The notes: generated by a model not told the origin, from the sequence alone. DNA of 6,335 nucleotides from JANNMJ01 sp031397815 (GCA_031397815.1 JANNMJ010000042.1:1-6335); one strand, 5' to 3'. Counted from the stretch's first letter, positions 1-6,201 are shown. Numbers and translations are program-made.

Positions 1-16
1 TAATCCGCACAATCGC

Positions 17-41
17 GTGGACGCCAATAGGCGTCCCTACG
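17..41 (-). repeat. REP element, family A, copy 1
   Basis: Short palindrome with stem arms GGACGCC (19-25) and GGCGTCC (30-36) around a 4-nt AATA loop. Read on the minus strand it starts with GTAG directly at the foot of the hairpin. A GTAG or GGAG foot is the known signature of REP elements served by RAYT transposases. It pairs with the opposite-facing copy at 63-87. The 41 bases at 1-41 recur at 134-174 with a single mismatch, so flanking sequence was duplicated with the element. Confidence 0.85.
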
Positions 42-62
42 TCGCCTACCGCACAACCAACC

Positions 63-87
63 CGTAGGGACGCCTATTGGCGTCCAC
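63..87 (+). repeat. REP element, family A, copy 2
   Basis: Exact reverse complement of the copy at 17-41. GTAG lies at 64-67, the stem arms at 68-74 and 79-85, and the loop TATT between them. With 17-41 it forms an inverted pair separated by 21 bp, the arrangement called a REPIN in other genomes. The facing order here puts the two GTAG feet inside. Confidence 0.85.
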
Positions 88-92
88 CACAG

Positions 93-128
93 CCCAACCG
101 GTTCGGCCAAAACCCAACCGGTTCGGCC
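93..128. repeat. Tandem 16-bp repeat, two copies
   Basis: The 16-bp sequence CCCAACCGGTTCGGCC occurs at 93-108 and again at 113-128, separated by AAAA, giving a 20-bp period. Each copy contains the palindrome AACCGGTT. It lies between REP copies 2 and 3. Function unknown; it may be replication slippage or duplicated REP flank. The repeat itself is certain; any role is not. Confidence 0.8.
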
Positions 129-149
129 TATCCTAATCCGCACAACCGC

Positions 150-174
150 GTGGACGCCAATAGGCGTCCCTACG
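150..174 (-). repeat. REP element, family A, copy 3 (RAYT-proximal)
   Basis: Identical over 25 bases to copy 1. It lies 26 bp beyond the stop codon of the transposase gene and is the inverted counterpart of the copy at 823-846 on the other side of that gene. The two are perfect 24-bp inverted repeats bracketing the gene. Being a stable hairpin just downstream of the stop, it could also help end or stabilise the transposase transcript (inference). Confidence 0.85.
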
Positions 175-200
175 GGCCTGTACCGTCGTCTTCAACCACC

Positions 201-773
201 TCAGCGAAACAGACCGTCGGCATTTAGGTGTTCATCAGCCCAGCGGGCAGGGTTCTGCTCGATATACCATTCGATGCGGGTCTGTTCGTAATCGGAACGA
301 ATGACACGGTCGTGATAGCGGCTTTGCCAGCCAAAAGTGAGGCCCGCCTGTCGTGCCCACTTACTCAGCCCGGCTTTATAGCCCCGCACAACGGCAGCCA
401 GATTATCGCGCTGCGGGCCGAAAATGGGCGCTGTGTAGGCCGGATGGTCTACTGAGCGCTCGAACAGCAAGATGCCGTGGATATGATCGGGCATCACGAC
501 GAAAGCACCGGGTGCTGCGAAGCCATAGTATTCCGGAATCGCGTTCCAACCGGCGAGTGCTATATCCGCGAGGGGTGTAGAGTCTAAGTAGGCGCGAGCA
601 GGGTCTTGGTCGGGGGTAATGATCGAACCGAAGTAAGGGCATCTATTCGCAGTGCAGATCGTGATAAAATAGGCCCCAGCTTGGCTGTAGTCATAATTCG
701 GGCGGCGCGCCGAAGCGCTGCGGAACCCTTTGTAATGGGTAATCGGGGATTGACAGGAATCGGCCATCCTCAT
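201..773 (-). CDS. REP-associated tyrosine transposase (RAYT), Y1/HUH family
   Basis: A 190-residue single-strand DNA transposase of the IS200/IS605-like Y1 superfamily, RAYT branch; such proteins bind and cut REP hairpins. Visible landmarks are the N-terminal strand YFITICT (about 31-37), the metal-binding HUH motif PDHIHGILL (HIH at 97-99), WQSRYHDRVIR (about 149-159) with Tyr153 as the probable catalytic tyrosine, and the typical RAYT ending YIEQNPARW (170-178). Spacing from HIH to Tyr153 is about 55 residues, which suits the family; the tyrosine assignment is inferred. The frame stays open upstream to 881, but that stretch translates REP DNA (WTPIGVPT), so the start is placed at the ATG at 773, after the REP. 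A second ATG at 767 is equally possible. No Shine-Dalgarno is seen; the 5' flank is AT-rich. The gene looks intact. REPs on both sides support the assignment. Confidence 0.93.
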   Translation of the reverse strand: MRMADSCQSPITHYKGFRSASARRPNYDYSQAGAYFITICTANRCPYFGSIITPDQDPARAYLDSTPLADIALAGWNAIPEYYGFAAPGAFVVMPDHIHGILLFERSVDHPAYTAPIFGPQRDNLAAVVRGYKAGLSKWARQAGLTFGWQSRYHDRVIRSDYEQTRIEWYIEQNPARWADEHLNADGLFR

Positions 774-822
774 CAGATTTAAATGGAATAGAAGAAATTC
801 ATTGCAAGATGCATCATTTGCG

Positions 823-846
823 GTAGGGACGCCTATTGGCGTCCAC
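823..846 (+). repeat. REP element, family A, copy 4 (RAYT-proximal)
   Basis: GTAG (823-826) followed by the same 7-4-7 hairpin, ending in CAC. It lies about 50 bp upstream of the transposase start, separated by an AT-rich stretch that probably holds the promoter. It forms an inverted pair with 871-894 across a 24-bp spacer, here with the GTAG feet outside, the reverse of the left-hand pair. Confidence 0.85.
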
Positions 847-870
847 CACCTAACAACCGCCTGCAACCGC

Positions 871-894
871 GTGGACGCCAATAGGCGTCCCTAC
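871..894 (-). repeat. REP element, family A, copy 5
   Basis: Same 24-bp core, oriented like copies 1 and 3. It is the outermost REP on this side and directly abuts the coding-like stretch that begins near 895, so it may mark the point where an older gene was broken. A GTG at its first base is in frame with that stretch, but a start inside a REP is improbable. Confidence 0.85.
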
Positions 895-1110
895 ACTGGT
901 TCCCCTCCATTCATCACCCGGCGCGGGCGGCACGATTTCGCCCTCACCCCCCACCTCCTCCGCCAACCGATGGAAGTAGCCCCCGGCCTCTGGGCGGAAG
1001 CCAACCTCTCCTCCAACCACATCGCCGACCGCCTCCGCCTGCTCCTCGGCGCCTACGGCCTCCCCCTAACCGCCCTCCGCGTCTTCCTGCATACTGACCG
1101 CGACGCGTAG
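895..1110 (+). pseudogene. Probable 5'-truncated gene remnant next to the REP
   Basis: The frame ending at the TAG at 1108-1110 has a marked coding signature from about 895 on: nearly every third codon base is C or G (GCC, CTC, CGC, ATC, GAC), while the opposite strand translates to low-complexity Gly/Arg. The readable protein ends with segments such as PGLWAEANLSSNHIADRL and LPLTALRVFLHTDRDA. There is no start codon between the REP at 871-894 and an internal ATG at 970, which would leave only 46 residues. In-frame GTG (871) and TTG (802) starts lie in or before REP DNA. I do not recognise the family. The best reading is the 3' end of a gene cut off by the REP/RAYT locus; a genuine small protein of 46 to 80 residues is the alternative. 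Confidence 0.45.
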
Positions 1111-1295
1111 CGGGTAATTCCGCTTTCTCCCCCCCTGCTGCCACTCCTACACCGCTGCCCTTTCGGGTTAGCGCGGCGCGGTGTGCCGCAACGCGTGGGT
1201 TTGAGATTCAGTGGTAGCACTGATGTGCCCTCATTTATCCTACTCGAACATTGCATACGTTTAAATTCCATCTTTATTTCTCACCAAACACGTCC
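1111..1295. other. Intergenic stretch upstream of the exported protein gene
   Basis: No gene is seen. It contains a C-rich run near 1129-1137 and a small GC hairpin (GCGGC at 1173-1177 with GCCGC at 1185-1189, 7-nt loop) with no T-tract, so not a convincing terminator. From about 1230 on it becomes AT-rich, which fits a promoter and leader for the gene starting at 1296, but I could not place a Bacteroidota-type -33/-7 promoter with confidence. Confidence 0.5.
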
Positions 1296-2330
1296 ATGAG
1301 ATTCACTTTACCTCTCCATCCAATTTTTCAATGGCGGCCTTGCAAGTCTGCAATCCTCGGCGGCCTCGTCTTATTTGGTATTACACATCAAGCACAAGCC
1401 CAACGATTCGGCGGCCAAAGTAGCCAAGTCGAACACAGCGAAAGCAATAAAAGCACAGAGCGTGCGCAGGCAAATTTTTTATCGACAAACACTCTTGCAG
1501 GGCCACTCCCCACCATTACCTACACGGCCCTGAGTGTTAGATGGAAAGCGGCACTTTTATCAGATGGCGATTTCACTAAGGCGATCAAAGAAACCGAAGG
1601 AGCAGCACCGAAGACTGGCTCATTGGGTGCCAATTTCGTACGAATGAAGAAATGGACCTATCCTGTTCCAGCTACTACAACATCTGCCGCCACCACCGAT
1701 ACCATTGAAGTAGCGCACTTGGTAGGCAATTTCTTAGTTTCCCTAGGGTCTCAGGGCGACACCTTATCGGGTATGCCTGATACAGCGAATACAGCTCGCA
1801 TACTCAATCAGGGCCAATTCGGGCAAGCTCTGCTTTTGCCAGGTAGCAATGCCAAAGCCGCCCGTTCGCTAACCGCCACGCTGATTTGGCGTCCCTATCT
1901 GTTGAGCAAGAATTCTGCAATACAAGGAATCAGCTTCAACTTGTTTACTAACGTTACCCAAACCCGTTGGGCGTATCAAAAGAAGATCGAAGACGTTCGT
2001 ATCGTATCTATGAGTGCCGGTTTGTACTACAACGTTTTTGATATACAAGCCAAAGACAAAGACGACAATACCGTCAAGCTCGATGTTTATGTGAATTACG
2101 CATTTCGGAGTATCGGCGGCGACATCCGAGAGGAGCCTGAAATTTTGGAAAAAGCCTTCGGCAGCAAACGTTACTCCTATCACGGGTTCGAGCCGGGGCT
2201 GGTATTCAGCGTAAACTCCCTGCGGCTAGCGGCCAACTTCCCACTATTCGGCCATAGTATCAAGGGCTTCTCGAACGGCCAGTTTGTCGGAAACCTCGGG
2301 TTTAGCACGGCGCTTAATCTGACACGCTAA
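1296..2330 (+). CDS. Exported protein of unknown function, possible outer-membrane beta-barrel
   Basis: A 344-residue protein I do not recognise. Residues 1-35 look like a Sec signal peptide: basic residues R14 and K17, a hydrophobic core AILGGLVLFGI (19-29), and an AQA|Q cleavage site after residue 35. The mature part begins with a polar Ser/Gln/Glu-rich linker. The C-terminal half has amphipathic segments with alternating hydrophobic residues (SLTATLIWRPYLL, IVSMSAGLYYNVFDI, VKLDVYVNYAFRSI, GLVFSVNSLRLAANFPLFG, VGNLGFSTALNL) and turn-like DKDDN and GG. That suggests a membrane beta-barrel or porin-like protein (inference). The ATG at 1296 was chosen over an upstream in-frame TTG at 1251 because it puts the signal peptide at the N-terminus. 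Base composition is visibly less GC-rich than the glucosidase and the helical gene downstream, hinting at a different origin. It is a single gene followed by its own terminator. The last residue is Arg, not the aromatic residue usual for many barrels. Confidence 0.8.
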   Translation: MRFTLPLHPIFQWRPCKSAILGGLVLFGITHQAQAQRFGGQSSQVEHSESNKSTERAQANFLSTNTLAGPLPTITYTALSVRWKAALLSDGDFTKAIKETEGAAPKTGSLGANFVRMKKWTYPVPATTTSAATTDTIEVAHLVGNFLVSLGSQGDTLSGMPDTANTARILNQGQFGQALLLPGSNAKAARSLTATLIWRPYLLSKNSAIQGISFNLFTNVTQTRWAYQKKIEDVRIVSMSAGLYYNVFDIQAKDKDDNTVKLDVYVNYAFRSIGGDIREEPEILEKAFGSKRYSYHGFEPGLVFSVNSLRLAANFPLFGHSIKGFSNGQFVGNLGFSTALNLTR

Positions 2331-2358
2331 AGCCTTCCCGATCTCCTCTTTAACTACC

Positions 2359-2398
2359 CCGCCCGGCCCCATCCCACGGAGCCGGGCGGCTTCGTTTT
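2359..2398 (+). terminator. Rho-independent terminator after the exported protein gene
   Basis: A 9-bp perfect GC stem, CCGCCCGGC (2359-2367) with GCCGGGCGG (2381-2389), a 13-nt loop, then CTTCGTTTT. It starts 28 bp past the stop codon at 2330. Confidence 0.8.
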
Positions 2399-2444
2399 AA
2401 GGGCTATTCAGGCCGTTTTTTCCCAAACAGGCGGCACAAACGTT

Positions 2445-2654
2445 CCAACAGGTAGCGCGGATTCTCCAATAGGTAGCACAAACGTCCCAACAAGTGGCAC
2501 GGCTTCTCCAACATGTGGCACGGATGTTCCAACAGCCTGCACGGATTCTCCAACAGGTGGTACGGATTCTCCAACAGCCTGCACGGATTCTCCAATAGGT
2601 GGTACGGATTTTCCAACAGCCTGCACGGATCTTCCAATAGGTGGTACAGATTCT
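2445..2654. repeat. 21-bp minisatellite, ten units, with 42-bp higher-order pattern
   Basis: Ten contiguous 21-bp units begin with CCAA at 2445, 2466, 2487, 2508, 2529, 2550, 2571, 2592, 2613 and 2634; degenerate half-units lie at 2423-2444 and after 2655. Units 5, 7 and 9 carry CAGCCTGCACGGAT and units 6, 8 and 10 carry AGGTGGTAC, so the recent duplication unit was 42 bp. Units 1-4 are more diverged, giving an old-to-young gradient. As 21 is a multiple of three and the unit has no stops in several frames, both strands stay open. On the minus strand one frame (2408-2680, 90 residues) reads heptads of the type ESVPPVG/ESVQAVG and another (2404-2703, 99 residues) reads LLENPYH. I do not call either a gene, as nothing favours one frame; the first is the better candidate because such VG-x-x-VP-x heptads recur in Bacteroidota (recollection). 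Confidence 0.9.
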
Positions 2655-2808
2655 CCAACCCGTTTGCGCTCTTTTGCCAAGCGAGAAGATTTCCGTTCAT
2701 CACGTTTTTAGCTATGTTCAGCTATCATTTTCACGGGTTCATCGAAATTTTCCCGTAGGCCTGAGGGGGTTTTCTAGCTTCGTCCCGCCATCGGGTATTC
2801 CGCTGGTT
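2655..2808. other. Leader region upstream of the helical protein gene
   Basis: No gene is seen. The stretch is AT-richer than its surroundings (for example around 2700-2755), contains a short direct repeat AGCTAT at 2710-2715 and 2720-2725, and probably carries the promoter of the gene at 2809. I cannot place -33/-7 boxes reliably. An in-frame upstream extension to a GTG at 2641 lies in the minisatellite and is not protein-like. Confidence 0.5.
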
Positions 2809-3531
2809 ATGGCCGGTTTAAAAACAACCTCCCCTATGTTCACCACGAGTCAGCAGAATCGTTTTGTCGCCTATGACAATCTGCAAAAAGCCCTTAATCT
2901 GGACGCAACGCCATTTCAAAACGACGCCGCGATGCTGGATTTCAACCAGCGCCTCGGCATTCTTATCGCCGCTATGCGCGCCGCGCAAAAGCCCGGTTTG
3001 CGCATCAAAAAAGGCCTGACGCTCGATAAGCAAGCCGCCCGCTTGCACCTCAATACGGTTGCCGCCGAAATGGCCGGTGATCTCTTCGCCTACGCCACTA
3101 AGCTCCAGAACGCCACTCTGCAAGCCGAGGCCGATTACAGTGAAGGCGATTTGCGTAACCTCTCCGGCGTCCGCGTGACCATCACCGTCGATAACCTCAT
3201 CAACCGCATCAAAGAGCATCAAGCCGCCCTCGCCACTTACGCCGTTGACGCTGCCCGCATCAAGGAGCTGGAAGATGCGCTGACCGCCTACGACGGTCGC
3301 CGCAGCTCGCCGCGCCAACAGGTCACCGAGAACAGTGCCGCCCGCATGACCACGGGGCAGCTTTTCCGCGCCGCCGCCTCCCTCGTCCGCGATGAGCTGC
3401 AACGCTCGCTGCGGAAATACGCGCGCTCGGCGCCCGCCTTCTACGCCCGCGTCATCAGCGCCCGCGAAGTGATTGACCTGACGGCCACCCACGGCGGCTC
3501 CGACAATACCCCGCCCGCCCCGCAGCCGTAA
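2809..3531 (+). CDS. Uncharacterised alpha-helical cytoplasmic protein
   Basis: A 240-residue protein without signal peptide or membrane segment. I cannot assign a function. It appears almost wholly helical: amphipathic stretches near 14-30, 41-60, 72-108 (including DLFAYATKLQ), 127-161 and 175-209. The segments SSPRQ (166-170) and FYARVISAREVIDL (211-224) look like conserved landmarks and resemble a pattern I recall from hypothetical Bacteroidota proteins of about 200-240 residues (weak recollection). The last 16 residues form a Gly/Pro-rich tail. Codon use is strongly GC-ending in the body, supporting a real gene. The start is the ATG at 2809; an ATG at 2836 (231 residues, MFTTSQQNRF) is an equally good alternative, and upstream sequence is not protein-like. 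It stands alone between the minisatellite and a strong terminator and converges with the glucosidase gene. A nucleic-acid-binding or packing role would be guesswork. Confidence 0.85.
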   Translation: MAGLKTTSPMFTTSQQNRFVAYDNLQKALNLDATPFQNDAAMLDFNQRLGILIAAMRAAQKPGLRIKKGLTLDKQAARLHLNTVAAEMAGDLFAYATKLQNATLQAEADYSEGDLRNLSGVRVTITVDNLINRIKEHQAALATYAVDAARIKELEDALTAYDGRRSSPRQQVTENSAARMTTGQLFRAAASLVRDELQRSLRKYARSAPAFYARVISAREVIDLTATHGGSDNTPPAPQP

Positions 3532-3572
3532 CCCGCTTTACACCGCTTTACCCTGCACCTTTCGACCTAATT

Positions 3573-3613
3573 AAAACGCCCCGTCCGGAGAGATTCCGGG
3601 CGGGGCGTTTTTT
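3573..3613 (+). terminator. Strong, probably bidirectional terminator
   Basis: CGCCCCG (3577-3583) pairs with CGGGGCG (3601-3607), extended through a T-G wobble by CCGGA (3585-3589) with TCCGG (3595-3599): 13 pairs and a 5-nt loop. Six T follow at 3608-3613 and four A precede at 3573-3576. The A-tract makes it usable from the minus strand too, so it can end both the helical protein gene and the convergent glucosidase gene. Confidence 0.88.
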
Positions 3614-3653
3614 GGGTTTTTGTTGGGGTGTTTTCCTGCAAATTTATTTTTAT

Positions 3654-3791
3654 TCGCGCGGGGCTCTGCCCCGTGCGGGCTATTCGCGGGACTCTGGCCC
3701 GCCACCCCAATCGGCGCACCTTGCCACGCGCCATTCTAATGGCAGGCGAGACGCCTGCGAATACCCACACACGGGGCAGAGCCCCGCGCGA
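3654..3791. repeat. Cluster of GC-rich hairpins bounded by a perfect 22-bp inverted repeat
   Basis: The 22 bases at 3654-3675 are exactly reverse-complemented at 3770-3791, enclosing 94 bp. Each arm is itself a hairpin: CGGGGC, loop TCT, GCCCCG at 3659-3673, and the same with loop AGA at 3772-3786. Inside lie a related weaker hairpin (GCGGG 3686-3690 with CCCGC 3698-3702) and a perfect 7-bp stem, GCAGGCG, loop AGA, CGCCTGC (3742-3758). None has the GTAG foot of the other palindromes, so this looks like a separate dispersed-repeat type. Just after it, GATTTGCGCGC is repeated twice in tandem (3790-3811). The cluster lies between the convergent genes, after the terminator. Confidence 0.85.
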
Positions 3792-3825
3792 TTTGCGCGC
3801 GATTTGCGCGCGGATTACGGGCGAA

Positions 3826-6189
3826 TTACTCCACCACCAACCGCGCCGTCTGATCCGCAATCGTCAAATCAAAATCCCCGGCTTCCAGAATCATCTGGCC
3901 GTCGGGTCCGGCGTAGGACAGCTCCTTGGCGGGCAAGGTGAAGGTGACGGTTTGCGTTTCGCTCGGCTTGAGGGTGATTTTCTCGAAGCGGCGAAGGCGC
4001 TTGACGTCGGGCGCGATTTTGGTCGCGACCAAGTCAGAGGAATAAAGGTGCACGACTTCCTTGCCCTCGCGGGTGCCGGTGTTCGTCACATCGACCTTCA
4101 CCGTGACGGTGCCCGCTTTGCCGATTTGCTTCGTGTCCAAGCGGAGGTTGGCGTACTTGAAAGTGGTGTAGCTCAGGCCGTGGCCGAAGGCGAACTGCGG
4201 GTTGTAATCGGCTTCGTAGTTGTAGACGCCTTCCGCCTTCTTCTGCTCCTCGGAATACTTGTGGATGTACGTGACGAGGGCGTTCGGGTAGCGCGGGTAA
4301 TTGTAGGGGAGCTTCCCGGACGGGTTCACATCGCCAAAAAGGATATCAGCGAGGGCATCGCCGCCGAAATTGCCCGGCAGATACGCCTGCACGATGGCCT
4401 TGACCGGCTGCTCGAACCGGCTAATCACGCGCGGCCGCCCCTCGTTGAGCACCAGTACCACGGGCTTGCCGGTGGCGGTGAGGCGCTGCGCGAGCTGCGT
4501 TTGCAGGTCGGAGAGGTACATATCGTTGAGGTCGCCGGGCTTCTCGACGTAGGAGTTTTCGCCGAGGCAGAGGACGATGACGTCGGCGTTTTTAGCGGCG
4601 GCTACGGCCTCGTCCATCCGGTCGGGGGCTTCGTCGTAGTACTTGGCGTCGGGCTTCATGTTGTAGCTCACGCCGGGGATGTAGGTCACGTTCGGCGCCC
4701 CAATCTCCTTCTGCACCGCTTCGAGGATGGTGTTGTAGCGGGCGGCGAAATCTTCCACCTTCTCGCCCTGCCACGAGTACGTCCACGACCCATTGAGCGT
4801 GCGCATCGAGTTGGCGTTCGGGCCGGTCAGAAGCACTTTCGCGGTCTTCTTGAGCGGCAGAATGTTGCCGTCATTCTTAAGGAGCGTGATGGCTTCGGCG
4901 GCCACATCGTAGGCGGCGCGCTCGAACTCGGCGGAGCCGAACTTGGGGTAATCCTTGGGGTCGGTGACGGGGCGCTCGAACAGGTTCAGCTCCACTTTCA
5001 CGCGCAGAATCCGCCGCACGGCGTCATCGACGCGGCTTTGCGGCACTTTTCCCTCCTTCACCAACTCAATCAGATTCTTGCAGAACGACTCGTACTGATA
5101 CGGAATCATCGCCATATCAACCCCGGCGTTGATGGCTTGGCGGATAGCGTCTTTCTCGTCGGTCGCGAAATGGTCGCGCTTGTAGAGGTTGTCGATATCG
5201 GCCCAATCGGTCACAATCATCCCCTTGAACCCGAGCTTTTGGCGCAGCAAACCGGTGAGCATCTCGGGGTTCGCGTGCTGCGGAACGCCGTTGATGAGGC
5301 CCGAATTGACCATCAGCGTATGCGACCCCGCCGCAATCCCCGCCGCGAATGGCGGGACGTGGTAATCAAAGAGCGCATCCGCCGAAACCGACGAGTTCGT
5401 GCGGTCCTTCCCCGACGCGGGCACCTGATACGCCAAAAAGTGCTTGATATTCGACGCGACGTGCTCGGGGTGACCGATGTCGTTCTTCTCCCCTTCATAC
5501 CCCTTCACAATCTGCGCGCCCAGCTCGCTCACCAGATAAGGGTCCTCGCCGAGCGTCTCCCAATGGCGCGGCGAGCGCGGGTCGGCCCCAAGGTCGAGGA
5601 CCGGCGAGAACGTCCACGGCGTGGCGCTGGCGCGGGTTTCGTAGGCGCTGATTTCGGCCCCACGGCGCACCAACGCCCGGTTCCGCGACGCCGCCAACGC
5701 GATTTCCTGCGGAAACATCGTCGCGCCCGCCGTGTACGTAGCGCCGTGCACGGCATCGATGCCATACAGCACCGGCACCTTCGCCCGGCTCTTCTGCATC
5801 GCAGCCTCCTGAATCTGGCTAATCGTCCGAAACCACTCCTGCGGTGGTCGCGCCCGGTTATTCGCCGCGTTCAGAATCGACCCCACATGGTACTCCACCA
5901 CTGCCCGCTGGAGCTTGGCGGGGTCAATCGCAAACGGCTCGTTACTAGCGTACCGCTCCGGCCCGTTACCAATCACATCCAGCGTAATCTGCGCCATCTG
6001 CCCGACCTTTTCTTCGAGCGTCAATCCTCCTAAAACTGCCTCCACCCGCTTCTCCACCTCCCCCGCCGAAGGGGCCACATAGGCAACGGCAGAGGTTGGT
6101 TTAGCAGGTTTCGCCTTGTTTTTCTGCGCGTGAGCGGCAGTCGGGAGCAGCGCGGCCAGCAGGAGCGCGCAAAAAGCAGGTTTTGGCAT
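3826..6189 (-). CDS. Secreted/periplasmic GH3 beta-glucosidase
   Basis: A 787-residue glycoside hydrolase family 3 enzyme, expected to remove glucose or a related sugar from the non-reducing ends of beta-linked glycans and oligosaccharides with retention. Residues 1-21 are a signal peptide (cleavage AHA|Q), so it acts in the periplasm or outside. The N-terminal TIM-barrel domain (about 44-405) shows GIDAVHG (143-149), PWTFSPVLDLGADPRSPRHW (191-210), NIKHFLAY (K249, H250) and IVTDWADI with nucleophile Asp328. The alpha/beta sandwich (about 425-635) shows ITLLKNDGNILPLKK and GENSYVEKPGD, in which Glu549 is the likely acid/base by analogy with ExoI-like GH3 enzymes. A C-terminal fibronectin III-like domain spans about 665-785, entered by FAFGHGLSYTTF. 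Length and domain order are those of complete BglX/ExoI-type enzymes; no break is seen. Exact substrate cannot be told; no transporter or SusC/D gene is adjacent in the window. The start at 6189 gives the signal peptide directly. A REP-like hairpin lies 13-32 bp upstream. Confidence 0.96.
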   Translation of the reverse strand: MPKPAFCALLLAALLPTAAHAQKNKAKPAKPTSAVAYVAPSAGEVEKRVEAVLGGLTLEEKVGQMAQITLDVIGNGPERYASNEPFAIDPAKLQRAVVEYHVGSILNAANNRARPPQEWFRTISQIQEAAMQKSRAKVPVLYGIDAVHGATYTAGATMFPQEIALAASRNRALVRRGAEISAYETRASATPWTFSPVLDLGADPRSPRHWETLGEDPYLVSELGAQIVKGYEGEKNDIGHPEHVASNIKHFLAYQVPASGKDRTNSSVSADALFDYHVPPFAAGIAAGSHTLMVNSGLINGVPQHANPEMLTGLLRQKLGFKGMIVTDWADIDNLYKRDHFATDEKDAIRQAINAGVDMAMIPYQYESFCKNLIELVKEGKVPQSRVDDAVRRILRVKVELNLFERPVTDPKDYPKFGSAEFERAAYDVAAEAITLLKNDGNILPLKKTAKVLLTGPNANSMRTLNGSWTYSWQGEKVEDFAARYNTILEAVQKEIGAPNVTYIPGVSYNMKPDAKYYDEAPDRMDEAVAAAKNADVIVLCLGENSYVEKPGDLNDMYLSDLQTQLAQRLTATGKPVVLVLNEGRPRVISRFEQPVKAIVQAYLPGNFGGDALADILFGDVNPSGKLPYNYPRYPNALVTYIHKYSEEQKKAEGVYNYEADYNPQFAFGHGLSYTTFKYANLRLDTKQIGKAGTVTVKVDVTNTGTREGKEVVHLYSSDLVATKIAPDVKRLRRFEKITLKPSETQTVTFTLPAKELSYAGPDGQMILEAGDFDLTIADQTARLVVE

Positions 6190-6201
6190 CGGAAAAATGT
6201 A

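Noticed and set aside
228..642. Small open frames overlapping the transposase gene in other frames
   Set aside because: They overlap a well-supported RAYT gene and show no motif or coding signature of their own.
774..881. N-terminal extension of the transposase to the ATG at 881
   Set aside because: The extra 36 residues translate REP DNA and an AT-rich flank, and RAYT proteins begin near the start at 773 or 767.
944..1144. Minus-strand Gly/Arg-rich 66-residue frame
   Set aside because: Low-complexity antisense shadow of the C-ending codons of the plus-strand remnant.
1195..1245. tRNA-like boxes (a GTGGTAGCAC resembling a D-arm and GGTTTGAGATTC resembling a T-arm)
   Set aside because: The boxes are in the wrong order and no acceptor or anticodon stem can be formed.
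2423..2660. CRISPR array
   Set aside because: The 21-bp units abut directly without unique spacers, no cas gene is near, and the units diverge gradually as in a minisatellite.
2641..2808. N-terminal extension of the helical protein to a GTG at 2641
   Set aside because: The start is inside the minisatellite and the stretch does not look like protein (RVHRNFPVGLRGFSSF); codon bias begins after about 2809-2836.
3628..6033. 801-codon open frame on the plus strand, antisense to the glucosidase gene
   Set aside because: It is a GC-driven shadow: the translation is a Val/Arg/His/Leu-rich sequence without domains, its beginning translates hairpin repeats, and the opposite strand encodes a complete GH3 enzyme with all motifs.
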